From NCBI RefSeq assembly GCF_011030405.1, contig NZ_JAAJTJ010000006.1:1-64000 (forward strand): 64,000 bases of DNA, written 5' to 3'. The notes beneath the pieces were generated by a model. The model saw only the letters and a program-made list of their open reading frames with translations, searched no databases and was not told where the DNA came from. Shown piece by piece: positions 19,401-27,288 of this stretch. This DNA is from Parapedobacter sp. SGR-10. Its GTDB lineage: Bacteria; Bacteroidota; Bacteroidia; Sphingobacteriales; Sphingobacteriaceae. The position numbers and the translations under genes are program-made. Positions within the stretch are counted from its first letter, which is position 1; each line of letters begins with the position of its first letter.

Positions 19401-19597
19401 CCGTCTGCACGAGATTGTTCTGTCAATAAAGATTCGCCATCCGAAGATAATACGGTTATCGTAGCTCCTTGAAGGGGTTTGGCATACTCATCCTTGATCG
19501 ACCCTTTGATACTTTTTTGCTGTCCATAGACTAATACCTGACAAAAAAGCAAGATCACAAAAATTTTTACGGTTAATAGTTTTTGCATCGCGTTCAT
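16454..19597 (-). CDS. SusC/RagA-family TonB-dependent outer-membrane transporter (mannan locus)
   Basis: A 1047-residue SusC-like porin: signal peptide, a carboxypeptidase-regulatory-like domain (KSIKGSIKDEYAKPLQGATI), a TonB box/plug region (DIIVVGYGTARRADLTGAI, GVAVTQNDGAPGAGISIRIRG, PLYVIDGIPY) and a 22-strand barrel with a C-terminal aromatic-rich end (YNLTLQCKF). It imports glycans across the outer membrane using TonB energy. There is no STN domain, which fits regulation by the AraC protein rather than by an anti-sigma cascade. The second ATG, 9 bp on (MQKLLTVK), may be the true start because the predicted transcript start is only a few bases before the first ATG. Confidence 0.94.
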   Translation of the reverse strand: MNAMQKLLTVKIFVILLFCQVLVYGQQKSIKGSIKDEYAKPLQGATITVLSSDGESLLTEQSRADGGFSITLPEAARSLSVSFLGYETQHVLLSGQNAYDVILPLHNRQLEDIIVVGYGTARRADLTGAIDRISHEDLVRENSANILQAMQGKLAGVAVTQNDGAPGAGISIRIRGSNSFLGGTEPLYVIDGIPYNANNSDATPVSLGEDEHQSVSALAFLDPNDIESIDILKDASATAIYGSRGANGVVLITTRKGQLGMDNIEASANFGVSNITKVLDVLTAAEYAEYQNISLLNANKYEGTSYSIRYPDLSVFANENNNWQKQLFRQGRYHKHALSIAGATNAGNHRLGFNYLQQEGVISNSNYEKYGLSLNLNRNVKKYLKIGTSASVSRSVNNGVKTGTDKSDAASAGVIRSALSFPPTITTIEEFTSVGDSYFITNPVIYTNDVLNKISTLSVFNSNYVEISILDGLKFRNNLGFNYYISNRDQYYPRTVYEGFGSKGWGLKADNSFNSVISESILTYEKRVEQHLFNLTGAGTYERTQSEWKRSEAKTFPNDLLQNDNMQAAEQIMPIRGARTTSNLVSFIARLNYSFMERYLLTVSYRQDGSSKFGANNKWAGFPSAAISWKINQEDFLKNVEKINNLGLRLSYGKTGNQGIGAYSSLSKLAVYNYPFDGSLQSGLADDFYAGPANPNIKWETTDAYNVGLDVSLFNSRLNVTTDFYLKRTNDLLQFITTPASTGFTRQLVNSGSVENKGIEVRLDGQVVANKDWKWNTGFNFSLNRNKILSLGNGLTEQFAANISTNDAPFIQTVGAPIGAIYGYVEDGYYDNEAEVRNSMLYYNQDQSIINRMVGEIKYKNLDDDPTSISTSDRMIIGDVNPKYSFGITNQIQYKDFDLSIFLHAVQGNDIINMNTRFIANLGTQKNITQAMFDGAWSDDRDNTHATGPKMSRQFWRTLMFSRRFVEDGSFVRLKNVTLGYTLPNSIIKGISNAKISLGVNNLFTWTNYSGYDPEINSYGDNPALFGVDLGGYPNARTYNLTLQCKF

Positions 19598-19609
19598 AAC
19601 TGATTAAAA

Positions 19610-19617
19610 CAAAGGTA
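19610..19617 (-). promoter_or_regulatory. Putative -7 element of the susC operon (TACCTTTG)
   Basis: TACCTTTG on the minus strand matches TAnnTTTG exactly, 12 bp before the first susC ATG. The palindromic operator lies 19 bp further upstream. Confidence 0.65.
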
Positions 19618-19636
19618 GGCACATTGTATTCGCCCC

Positions 19637-19655
19637 GGATAATACTATTTTATCC
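19637..19655. promoter_or_regulatory. 19-bp palindromic operator, susC copy
   Basis: Identical 19-mer GGATAATACTATTTTATCC to that before the GH26 operon, in the same orientation, also followed by AACC after one variable base. The two copies are about 7 kb apart and mark the two units of the mannan locus. Confidence 0.75.
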
Positions 19656-19825
19656 TAACCTTTAAAATTTTTATCAGTCTAAGAAGCAAAAATCCAATAT
19701 ACATCCCATACAGAAACCAGTTTTGGTTGGATACATACTTGACAGTACCACACAAATAAGGACTGCCTTCAGAATTTTTCATCTCTTTGGCCCACTATAA
19801 TTTACGTTTTCTTAGCTTATTCCGT

Positions 19826-19833
19826 TATATTTG
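19826..19833 (+). promoter_or_regulatory. Putative -7 element of the arg cluster (TATATTTG)
   Basis: TATATTTG matches TAnnTTTG exactly, 38 bp before the argD ATG. A TTTA about 21 bp upstream may stand in for the -33 TTTG. The gap from 19656 to here shows no other structure. Confidence 0.55.
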
Positions 19834-19871
19834 CCTGTCGTTTATATTAAGCAAAGCGGCTTTTATACACT

Positions 19872-21005
19872 ATGGAACTTTTTGATGTTTATCCGATCAA
19901 TCCTATCAGTATCGTGCGTGCACAAGGCTCTACGGTATGGGATGACAAGGGCAATGAGTACTTGGACCTCTACGGTGGCCATGCCGTGATATCCATTGGA
20001 CACACACACCCACACTACGTGGCTACTGTTACAGACCAATTAAACAAGATTGGTTTTTATTCCAATTCTATTGAGATCCCTATTCAGCGACGATTGGCTA
20101 AACAACTTGGTGAGGTATCCGGTAAAACTGACTATACGCTCTTCCTATGCAACTCAGGTGCAGAAGCCAATGAGAACGCGTTAAAATTAGCTTCTTTCCA
20201 TACGGGACGTAAAAAAGTGATTGCTTTCACCAAAGCCTTTCATGGACGTACATCCTTAGCAGTGGCCGCCACAGACAACCCAAACATAGTCGCTCCGGTC
20301 AATCAAACAGAAAATATTGTCTTTTTGCCGTTCAACGACGAGGAAGCCCTGTCTGCTGCATTCCAATCCTTTGGTGAGGAGGTGGCTGCTGTCATTATCG
20401 AAGGGGTACAAGGTGTAGGCGGTATTCGTGAGGCATCTGTTCCTTTCATTCGGTCGATCCGTTCACTATGCAATCAATATGGGGCTGTGTTTATTGCGGA
20501 CTCGGTACAGTGTGGTTATGGTCGTACGGGCACATTCTATTCGCACGATTATGCAGGTGTGCAAGCAGATATTTATTCCATGGCTAAAGGTATGGGCAAT
20601 GGTTTTCCGATTGGGGGCATTGCCATATCTCCCAAATTTAAAGCCTCATACGGATTGTTGGGAACTACATTTGGTGGCAACCATTTGGCCTGTGCTGCAG
20701 CAGTAGCCGTATTGGATGTCATTCAATCAGAGGATCTGTTGGCCAACGCTGTCAACGTGGGCGATTACCTGATCAGAGAGCTACAGAAATTTGACAAAGT
20801 GAAAGAGGTTCGTGGTCGTGGACTAATGATAGGAATCGATCTGCCGGAAGAACTGGGACATGTCAGAAAGGAACTTTTGGCGAAAAACAAGATTTTCACA
20901 GGAGAGGCTAAACCAAATGTCATACGCTTGTTGCCGGCACTGAATATCACAAAAGATATAGCGGATAGATTTTTGACGGCTTTTGATGAGCGGTTGAAAG
21001 CTTGA
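19872..21005 (+). CDS. argD: Acetyl/succinylornithine aminotransferase
   Basis: A 377-residue class-III PLP aminotransferase that converts N-acyl-glutamate semialdehyde to N-acylornithine in arginine synthesis. The PLP lysine is K239 in YSMAKGMGNGFPIGG; NSGAEANENALKLA binds the phosphate, and FIADSVQCGYGRTG is the cofactor-aspartate block (S where many homologues have E; I believe this is common in Bacteroidota). It is first in argD-argF'-argB-proC-argE; argC, argG and argH are not in the window. The acyl group is probably succinyl, given the carbamoyltransferase next door. Confidence 0.92.
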   Translation: MELFDVYPINPISIVRAQGSTVWDDKGNEYLDLYGGHAVISIGHTHPHYVATVTDQLNKIGFYSNSIEIPIQRRLAKQLGEVSGKTDYTLFLCNSGAEANENALKLASFHTGRKKVIAFTKAFHGRTSLAVAATDNPNIVAPVNQTENIVFLPFNDEEALSAAFQSFGEEVAAVIIEGVQGVGGIREASVPFIRSIRSLCNQYGAVFIADSVQCGYGRTGTFYSHDYAGVQADIYSMAKGMGNGFPIGGIAISPKFKASYGLLGTTFGGNHLACAAAVAVLDVIQSEDLLANAVNVGDYLIRELQKFDKVKEVRGRGLMIGIDLPEELGHVRKELLAKNKIFTGEAKPNVIRLLPALNITKDIADRFLTAFDERLKA

Positions 21006-21006
21006 T

Positions 21007-21106
21007 GCGTATTGCGTAGTAAGTATTGCGTATTGAGATATATACCCGCCGGACACAAAATAAGAAAAAACTGGTCACTGATAACTGACCACTGATAACT
21101 AACAAC
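21007..21106. repeat. Heptad-periodic argD-argF' spacer
   Basis: Two runs keep a 7-bp period: GCGTATT GCGTAGT AAGTATT GCGTATT (21007-21034) and TGGTCAC TGATAAC TGACCAC TGATAAC TAACAAC (21072-21106). The second run ends 4 bp before the argF' ATG, so the repeat forms the leader of that gene. Confidence 0.7.
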
Positions 21107-21110
21107 AAAA

Positions 21111-22073
21111 ATGAACAAATTCTTTTCAGTAGCGGATGTAGATAGCTTAGATGCGATCGTCAAGGAAGCGCTTGCTTTGAAAGCCAATCCGCATGCGCAC
21201 GAAGCCTTAGGAAAGTACAAGACATTGGGTTTGGTATTTCTAAACCCTAGTCTGCGGACACGCCTGAGTACCCAAAAGGCAGCGATGAACCTAGGTATGA
21301 ACGTCATGGTCATGAATATGGACAAAGACGGATGGGCATTGGAGACCCGTGACGGTGTCGTCATGAATGGCACGACGGTAGAACATATCCGTGAAGCTGC
21401 TGCAGTCATGGGAGAGTACTGTGATATATTGGGTTTACGCTCCTTCCCTTCATTGAAAGACAAGGAAGCCGATTACAATGAAGATCTGTTCAACAAATTT
21501 ATCAAATACTGTGGAGTACCGGTTGTTTCATTGGAAAGTGCTACCCGCCATCCACTGCAAAGCTTAACGGATCTCATCACTATTAGTGAACATAAAAAAA
21601 GCGAAAAACCCAAAGTCGTGCTGGCATGGGCTCCGCACGTAAAAGCACTCCCGCAAGCTGTACCCAACTCCTTTGCCGAATGGATGAGCAAAGCTCAGGA
21701 GCAAGGATTAGTAGACTTTACCATAGCGCATCCGAAGGGTTACGAGTTGTCTGAAGAATTTACAACGGGTGCTACGATCAGCCATGACCTGTCGTCCGCG
21801 CTGACCGAAGCAGATTTTGTCTATGTCAAGAACTGGTCCTCTTACAAGGAATATGGCCAAGTCTACCCTGTCTCCGAAAACTGGATGATGAACAATGAAA
21901 AGCTGGCCTTGACAAATAATGCCAAGGTGATGCACTGCCTACCCGTAAGACGTGATCTGGAATTATCGTCCGAAATATTGGACGGACCAAATTCTTTGGT
22001 TATCCAAGAAGCGAGCAACCGTGTGTGGGCGGCACAAGTGGTATTAAAAAGAATGCTAGAAGATTTAAAATAA
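21111..22073 (+). CDS. argF': N-succinylornithine (or N-acetylornithine) carbamoyltransferase
   Basis: A 320-residue member of the N-acylornithine carbamoyltransferase branch, which carbamoylates N-acylornithine instead of ornithine. Carbamoyl-phosphate motif NPSLRTRLST, then CGVPVVSLESATRHPLQSLTD and KVMHCLPVRRDLELS. In MNGTTVEHIREA, Val90 sits where B. fragilis succinylornithine enzyme has Pro90 and Xanthomonas acetylornithine enzyme has Glu; published swaps show a non-acidic residue here gives succinylornithine preference (from memory). I therefore favour succinylornithine. It follows the heptad-periodic spacer after argD. Confidence 0.88.
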   Translation: MNKFFSVADVDSLDAIVKEALALKANPHAHEALGKYKTLGLVFLNPSLRTRLSTQKAAMNLGMNVMVMNMDKDGWALETRDGVVMNGTTVEHIREAAAVMGEYCDILGLRSFPSLKDKEADYNEDLFNKFIKYCGVPVVSLESATRHPLQSLTDLITISEHKKSEKPKVVLAWAPHVKALPQAVPNSFAEWMSKAQEQGLVDFTIAHPKGYELSEEFTTGATISHDLSSALTEADFVYVKNWSSYKEYGQVYPVSENWMMNNEKLALTNNAKVMHCLPVRRDLELSSEILDGPNSLVIQEASNRVWAAQVVLKRMLEDLK

Positions 22074-22198
22074 AAAGTGATGGAGGTTATGAGAGTGATG
22101 TAGTTACGAGGGCGGAGAAGAATATCAAGGCTTACTTAACCTTCATAACTCACATAACTTTAAAAAATAAAAAACAATCAAACCAAAAAAAGATAAAG

Positions 22199-22996
22199 AT
22201 GTCAAGTAGTACATTGAATATTATTAAGATAGGTGGCAACGTAATAGACGACAATATTCAATTAGAGGATTTTCTAGAGAAATTTGCAGCCATTCCAGGC
22301 AAGAAGATATTGGTACATGGCGGAGGCAAAATTGCTTCGCGTCTGGCCAGTAAAATGGGGATAGAAGCCAAAATGATCGATGGACGGCGTATTACAGATG
22401 AAGAAATGTTGGACGTGGTGACCATGGTCTATGCCGGACTGACCAACAAGAAAGTCGTAGCCACATTACAAAAATATGGTTGTGATGCTATTGGATTAAG
22501 TGGAGCTGATGGCAATGTCATTAAGGCTATCAAAAGACCTGTCCGTGAAATCGACTATGGGTTTGCTGGCGATATACTAGCCGATTCGGTCAATAGTGCT
22601 GCGATCAAGAAATTTTTGGATGCCGGATTTACACCCATCTTCTCTGCGATCACACACAACGGTAGTGGACAATTGTTGAATACCAATGCTGATACAATTG
22701 CATCAGCTTTGGCCACAGCGCTCTCCAAGTTGTACGAAACTTCCCTTATCTATTGCTTTGAAAAAAACGGGGTACTTTCCAACCTGGAAGACGAAAATTC
22801 GGTCATCGAGACCATTACAGCAGTACAATTTGAAACGTTGAAAAAACAGGGCGTGATCTATGAAGGGATGATTCCGAAACTGGATAATGCTTTCGATGCT
22901 ATCAATAAAGGTGTAAAAAACGTATTTATTGGCAATGCCTCTAATCTACATCTGCTTCAGCAACAAAAATTCGGCACTTGTTTAGTCAAAAAATAA
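22199..22996 (+). CDS. argB: Acetylglutamate (N-acylglutamate) kinase
   Basis: A 265-residue amino-acid kinase family enzyme that phosphorylates N-acylglutamate, the second step of arginine synthesis. IIKIGGNVIDD holds the catalytic lysine, LVHGGGKIASRLASKMG the acyl-glutamate loop, and NTNADTIASALATAL the nucleotide region. The start is the ATG giving MSSSTLNIIKIGG; a longer frame upstream is non-homologous. The 125-bp spacer behind argF' is purine-rich and holds loosely inverted GTTATGA/TCATAAC pieces but no gene. If the pathway is succinylated, this would be an N-succinylglutamate kinase (inference). Confidence 0.93.
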   Translation: MSSSTLNIIKIGGNVIDDNIQLEDFLEKFAAIPGKKILVHGGGKIASRLASKMGIEAKMIDGRRITDEEMLDVVTMVYAGLTNKKVVATLQKYGCDAIGLSGADGNVIKAIKRPVREIDYGFAGDILADSVNSAAIKKFLDAGFTPIFSAITHNGSGQLLNTNADTIASALATALSKLYETSLIYCFEKNGVLSNLEDENSVIETITAVQFETLKKQGVIYEGMIPKLDNAFDAINKGVKNVFIGNASNLHLLQQQKFGTCLVKK

Positions 22997-23018
22997 TTCA
23001 TTCATTAATAACTATACC

Positions 23019-23819
23019 ATGAGCAAACTAACCATTATCGGATCCGGAAACATCGGACTTTCTTTGGCCAAGGGCTTGGTAAAATCAGGTCAATATCAAG
23101 CTGAGGACATTGTATTGACGCGACGGTCACTATCTTCTCTCGAAGTAGAGAAATCGTTGGGATTCGGTATCAGCGCAAACAATGTGGAAGCGATCACGGG
23201 TGCTGATGTCATCGTGTTGGCCGTATTGCCTCAGCAGATCCGCAAGGTGATGGAAGAAATCGCAGTCTCGGTTCATTCGCAACAAATCGTTATTTCGGTT
23301 GCTTCAGGGGTCACCTGTCGTGATATTAAAGATATTCTGGGCGAAGATACTATTGTAGTTCGCGCCATGCCCAATACAGCTATTGCCATAGGACAATCCA
23401 TGACCTGTATTGCTACAGACAATGCTCAGCCAGAACATATTGCCCTAGTGGAAAAAATGTTCGAGACCGTAGGTTCAGTCGTTGTTATCAATGAAGATCT
23501 GATGACCTCGGCAACAGCTTTATGTGCCTGCGGTATCGCGTTCTTTTTACGTGCCATCCGGGCTGCCTCACAAGGTGGTGTAGAAATTGGCTTCCATGCT
23601 CATGATGCGTTGAAAATGGCTATACAAACAGCCAAAGGCGCAGCAGACCTCCTGTTGCAGACACAAAGCCATCCGGAAAGTGAAATTGATAAGGTGACTT
23701 CTCCAAAAGGCTGTACAATAGCCGGGCTGAATGAGATGGAACATAATGGTTTGAGTTCGGCCTTTATAAAAGGCATTAAACTGTCCGCGCAAAAGGCCGG
23801 GGGACTATACAATGAATAA
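23019..23819 (+). CDS. proC: Pyrroline-5-carboxylate reductase
   Basis: A 266-residue NAD(P)H-dependent reductase making proline from pyrroline-5-carboxylate. The Rossmann loop is IIGSGNIGLSLAKGL at the N-terminus; VVRAMPNTAIAIGQSMTCI and the C-terminal KVTSPKGCTIAGLNEMEHNGL are ProC signatures. Placement inside the arginine cluster links proline and arginine metabolism through glutamate semialdehyde. The 3' end overlaps argE by 8 bp, indicating translational coupling. Confidence 0.93.
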   Translation: MSKLTIIGSGNIGLSLAKGLVKSGQYQAEDIVLTRRSLSSLEVEKSLGFGISANNVEAITGADVIVLAVLPQQIRKVMEEIAVSVHSQQIVISVASGVTCRDIKDILGEDTIVVRAMPNTAIAIGQSMTCIATDNAQPEHIALVEKMFETVGSVVVINEDLMTSATALCACGIAFFLRAIRAASQGGVEIGFHAHDALKMAIQTAKGAADLLLQTQSHPESEIDKVTSPKGCTIAGLNEMEHNGLSSAFIKGIKLSAQKAGGLYNE

Positions 23820-24879
23820 TATAGCCGCACACATCGATGATAGTATTGCGCTGTTAATCCAATTGATAGCGACGCCCTCTTTCAGCCGAGAAGAGGAACA
23901 AACGGCTACGATCATCGGTGATTACCTCTTAGCCCGTGGTGTAGAGGTACATCGTGTAGGCAACAATGTCATTGCCTACAACAAGCATTTTGACAAAGAC
24001 AAACCTACCATACTCTTAAATTCCCATCACGATACGGTAAAACCGAACCCCGGCTATACTAAAAATCCTTTTGAAGCCATTATTGAAGACGAAAAATTAT
24101 ATGGATTAGGAAGCAACGATGCCGGAGGGTGTCTTGTGTCTCTGGCGGCAGCATTCTTATATTATTACGATCAAACGGGTTTGGCTTATAACCTTTGCTT
24201 ATTGGCTTCTGCCGAAGAAGAAATTTCAGGCAAAAACGGTATCGAAGAAGCCTATAAACACCTTCCCAATTGTGCTTTTGCCATTGTAGGTGAACCCACA
24301 CTTTTAGACCTGGCCGTTGCAGAAAAAGGACTAATGGTATTGGATTGTGTAACACAAGGACAATCTGGCCACGCAGCCCGTGAAGAAGGTGTCAATGCCA
24401 TCTACAAAGCCATAGAAGATATCCGTTGGTTTCAAACGTATTCTTTTCCTCAACAATCTACCCATCTGGGGCCTGTGAAGATGTCCGTGACTATGATCAA
24501 TGCAGGATCTCAGCATAATATCGTACCTGCATCTTGTTCCTATGTAGTCGACGTAAGAACAACAGATGCGTACACCAACCAAGAGGTTTTGGACATCATC
24601 CGTCAGCATGTCCAAAGTGCTGTCACACCAAGATCAACACGGTTGAATCCATCTTCTATAGATGTAAAACATCCCATTGTCCTGTCGGGACAAAAATTAG
24701 GCAAAAAGATATACGGCAGCCCCACCATGAGTGACCAGGCCCTTCTCCCCATTCCCTCTGTCAAAGTAGGCCCAGGCGATTCGGCTCGCTCGCATACTGC
24801 AGACGAATTTATTTATATACAGGAAATAAAAGATGGAGTACAGTTTTATATCGACCTGTTACAGAATATATTACTATAA
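23812..24879 (+). CDS. argE: M20-family N-acyl-ornithine/citrulline deacylase
   Basis: A 355-residue metallopeptidase-family M20 hydrolase. Zinc-site motifs: LLNSHHDTVKP (first metal ligand and catalytic Asp), GLGSNDAGGCLVSL (bridging Asp), ASAEEEISGKNGIEE (catalytic Glu pair) and VGEPTLLDLA. In this cluster it should remove the acyl group from N-acylcitrulline or N-acylornithine to finish arginine synthesis. The gene overlaps proC and ends 11 bp from the converging rnc gene. Assignment to acetyl versus succinyl substrate is not readable. Confidence 0.88.
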   Translation: MNNIAAHIDDSIALLIQLIATPSFSREEEQTATIIGDYLLARGVEVHRVGNNVIAYNKHFDKDKPTILLNSHHDTVKPNPGYTKNPFEAIIEDEKLYGLGSNDAGGCLVSLAAAFLYYYDQTGLAYNLCLLASAEEEISGKNGIEEAYKHLPNCAFAIVGEPTLLDLAVAEKGLMVLDCVTQGQSGHAAREEGVNAIYKAIEDIRWFQTYSFPQQSTHLGPVKMSVTMINAGSQHNIVPASCSYVVDVRTTDAYTNQEVLDIIRQHVQSAVTPRSTRLNPSSIDVKHPIVLSGQKLGKKIYGSPTMSDQALLPIPSVKVGPGDSARSHTADEFIYIQEIKDGVQFYIDLLQNILL

Positions 24880-24890
24880 GAAACGAAGAA

Positions 24891-25619
24891 TCATAGAATC
24901 TTAAGGTATTCACAGGCTCGTTCTGCGGCTAGTTTCTCGGCACTTTTCTTGTTAAAGTCGCGTCCCAATCCACACACTTCCCCACTGACCAATACTTCAA
25001 TACTGAACATTTTGACCGACTCCCCTTCCGGATTTTCTATCTGTACAAAGTTGATTGCCTTGCCTTCTTGTTGGCACCATTCAATCAATCGGCTTTTGAA
25101 ATTAGTTTCGGTATTTTCCAAGGTATGGATATCCACATGAGGTTTGATGATGCGTGTCAACAGGAATTCTTTCGTAAACCGATATCCTTTATCTAGATAA
25201 ACAGCTCCTACCAAAGCTTCAAAAGCATCTCCCATGAGTGAACCTTGCTTGGTGGGATAATGAATCATCCGTGCATCGTACTGTATGAGGCGATCAAAAC
25301 CTAGCTTACGGGACAATTGATTAAGGTTTGCTCGAGATACGATCTTAGAACGCATCTCTGTCAGAAACCCCTCATCTTTATACGGATATAGCTTAAAAAG
25401 CAATTCGGCTACGACCGAACCCAACACTGCATCGCCCAAAAACTCCAATCGTTCATTGCTATTCTTTACACCTTCCTTGATTGTAGATGCTACAGACTTG
25501 TGCCTGAATGCCATTTGATACAGTTTAATATTGCCCGGTACAAATCCGAGAATATTCTTCAACTTTTTGACATATGCTCTATTCGAAGAAAGATAAAGGT
25601 TATAGAATTTAAAAGCCAT
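24891..25619 (-). CDS. rnc: Ribonuclease III
   Basis: A 242-residue double-strand-specific endoribonuclease for rRNA and mRNA processing. The signature NERLEFLGDAVLGSVVAELLF is present, with a second acidic cluster in GSLMGDAFEALVGAVYLDKG; both give the Mg-binding site. A double-stranded-RNA-binding domain forms the last ~70 residues (FKSRLIEWCQQEGKAI to KKSAEKLAAERACEYL). It lies behind fabF and acpP, the conserved acpP-fabF-rnc order. Confidence 0.95.
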   Translation of the reverse strand: MAFKFYNLYLSSNRAYVKKLKNILGFVPGNIKLYQMAFRHKSVASTIKEGVKNSNERLEFLGDAVLGSVVAELLFKLYPYKDEGFLTEMRSKIVSRANLNQLSRKLGFDRLIQYDARMIHYPTKQGSLMGDAFEALVGAVYLDKGYRFTKEFLLTRIIKPHVDIHTLENTETNFKSRLIEWCQQEGKAINFVQIENPEGESVKMFSIEVLVSGEVCGLGRDFNKKSAEKLAAERACEYLKIL

Positions 25620-25705
25620 GCTCTTTTGTCACAAGAAGAAATAGGTAGTCTTTCTTCAAAACTACCTATTCCAAAGTCTTCCCTATTATGGTGCTACCCA
25701 AAACA

Positions 25706-26959
25706 TTAGTCTTGATATTTTTTCACAATAACGGTTGCATTATGACCGCCAAAACCAAATGTATTGCTCAAAGCAGCTTTTACGACACGCTTTTGGGCTT
25801 GGTTAAATGTAAAGTTCAATCTGTTATCTATTTCCGGATCATCGGTGAAATGGTTGATTGTCGGAGGGACAATATCATTTTTAACCGTCATGATAGCTGC
25901 AATAGCTTCTATTGCCCCCGCAGCTCCCAATAGGTGTCCAGTCATTGATTTTGTAGAGCTGATATTCAGTTTATAAGCATGATCGCCGAATAGGTCGATT
26001 ATTGCTTTGGTCTCACTGATATCACCTACAGGAGTAGAAGTACCATGGACATTGATGTAATCAATATCCGTAAAATTCAACCCCGCATCCTGTACCGCCA
26101 TGGTCATAGCTAGCTTAGCCCCCAATCCTTCGGGATGCGAAGCCGTAATATGATGTGCATCCGCACTCATTCCTCCACCAACAACTTCTGCATAGATCTT
26201 CGCCCCCCTAGCCAAAGCATGTTCCAAGCTCTCCAACACAATAGCTCCCGACCCCTCACCTGATACAAAGCCATCACGATCTTTGTCAAAAGGTCGTGAA
26301 GCAGTTTTTGGATCATCATTTCGGGTAGAAAGCGCATGCATCGCATTGAAGCCTCCAATACCTGCCTCATTGATCGTTGCTTCTGATCCCCCTGTGATGA
26401 TGATATCAGCTCTACCTGTACGAATATAGGTAAAGGCATCGATCATCGCATTGGTCGACGAAGCACAAGCCGATACAGCAGAAAAGTTAGGCCCACGCAG
26501 ACCATGTCGCATCGAAATATGACCTGGTGCAATATCTACGAGCATCTTCGGGATAAAGAAAGGATTGAAACGTGGTGTTCCATCCCCCTTAGAAAAATTG
26601 GCCACTTCCTCCGTGAAAGTCGTCAACCCTCCAATACCTGACCCCCAGATTACTCCGATTCGATTTCTATCTAATTTATCAAAGTCAAGATTGGCATCTT
26701 TGATAGCCTCATCGGATGATGCTATCGCATATTGTACAAAAGGATCCACTTTACGTGCCTCCTTGCGATCCATAAAATCATGTGGATCAAACCCCTTCAC
26801 TTCGCACGCAAACTGAGTTTTAAATTTTGACGCATCAAAATGCGTAATAGGAGCAGCACCACTTACACCATTGATTAGGCCGTTCCAATAATCGGTCACG
26901 GTATTTCCCAAAGGTGTAAGTGCGCCTAACCCTGTAACAACTACTCTTTTAAGCTCCAT
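25706..26959 (-). CDS. fabF: Beta-ketoacyl-ACP synthase II
   Basis: A 417-residue thiolase-fold condensing enzyme extending acyl-ACP with malonyl-ACP. The catalytic triad is visible: Cys165 in SAVSACASSTNAM, His305 in YINVHGTSTPVGD and His342 in SMTGHLLGAAG, with Lys337 nearby. FGFGGHNATVIVKK closes the protein as expected. It lies 27 bp behind acpP and in front of rnc on the same strand. Confidence 0.96.
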   Translation of the reverse strand: MELKRVVVTGLGALTPLGNTVTDYWNGLINGVSGAAPITHFDASKFKTQFACEVKGFDPHDFMDRKEARKVDPFVQYAIASSDEAIKDANLDFDKLDRNRIGVIWGSGIGGLTTFTEEVANFSKGDGTPRFNPFFIPKMLVDIAPGHISMRHGLRGPNFSAVSACASSTNAMIDAFTYIRTGRADIIITGGSEATINEAGIGGFNAMHALSTRNDDPKTASRPFDKDRDGFVSGEGSGAIVLESLEHALARGAKIYAEVVGGGMSADAHHITASHPEGLGAKLAMTMAVQDAGLNFTDIDYINVHGTSTPVGDISETKAIIDLFGDHAYKLNISSTKSMTGHLLGAAGAIEAIAAIMTVKNDIVPPTINHFTDDPEIDNRLNFTFNQAQKRVVKAALSNTFGFGGHNATVIVKKYQD

Positions 26960-26986
26960 TTATGATGTTTAGCCTAATAAATCTAG

Positions 26987-27223
26987 TTAGTTAACGTTTT
27001 TTTCTAAGTAAGCGATAGCTTGACCAACAGTGCTGATATTTTCAGCTTGGTCATCAGGAATTGCAACGTTGAATTCTTTTTCGAACTCCATGATCAACTC
27101 AACTGTATCAAGTGAGTCTGCACCCAAATCATTCGTGAAAGAAGCTTCTGGTGTTACTTCGTTTTCGTCTACACCCAACTTTTCAACGATAATTGCTTTT
27201 ACTCTTGATGCGATATCTGACAT
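26987..27223 (-). CDS. acpP: Acyl carrier protein
   Basis: A 78-residue acidic four-helix carrier. Ser37 in [13 protein letters not shown] is the phosphopantetheine site. The chosen ATG gives [10 protein letters not shown], the standard start; 48 additional in-frame upstream codons (rich in aromatic and basic residues) are untranslated leader. First gene of acpP-fabF-rnc, behind a good promoter. Confidence 0.96.
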   Translation of the reverse strand: MSDIASRVKAIIVEKLGVDENEVTPEASFTNDLGADSLDTVELIMEFEKEFNVAIPDDQAENISTVGQAIAYLEKNVN

Positions 27224-27256
27224 GATTTTATAATTTAATTGTTTAATAAATCTGTG

Positions 27257-27288
27257 CAAAGAAAAAATAAATTTCCCCAAAAACCAAA
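27257..27288 (-). promoter_or_regulatory. Putative acpP-fabF promoter
   Basis: On the minus strand TTTG (27285-27288) is followed after 20 bp by TTTCTTTG (27257-27264), one mismatch from TAnnTTTG. Both boxes and the spacing fit the Bacteroidota consensus; the leader to acpP would be about 27 nt. Confidence 0.6.

Noticed and set aside
22025-22198. Longer N-terminus for argB
   Set aside because: It overlaps the argF' end, is rich in Lys/Gly from spacer repeats, and the ATG giving MSSSTLNIIKIGG matches family length.
19872-24879. Lysine or ornithine catabolic cluster instead of arginine synthesis
   Set aside because: The carbamoyltransferase and acylglutamate kinase in order with the M20 deacylase fit only acylated arginine synthesis.
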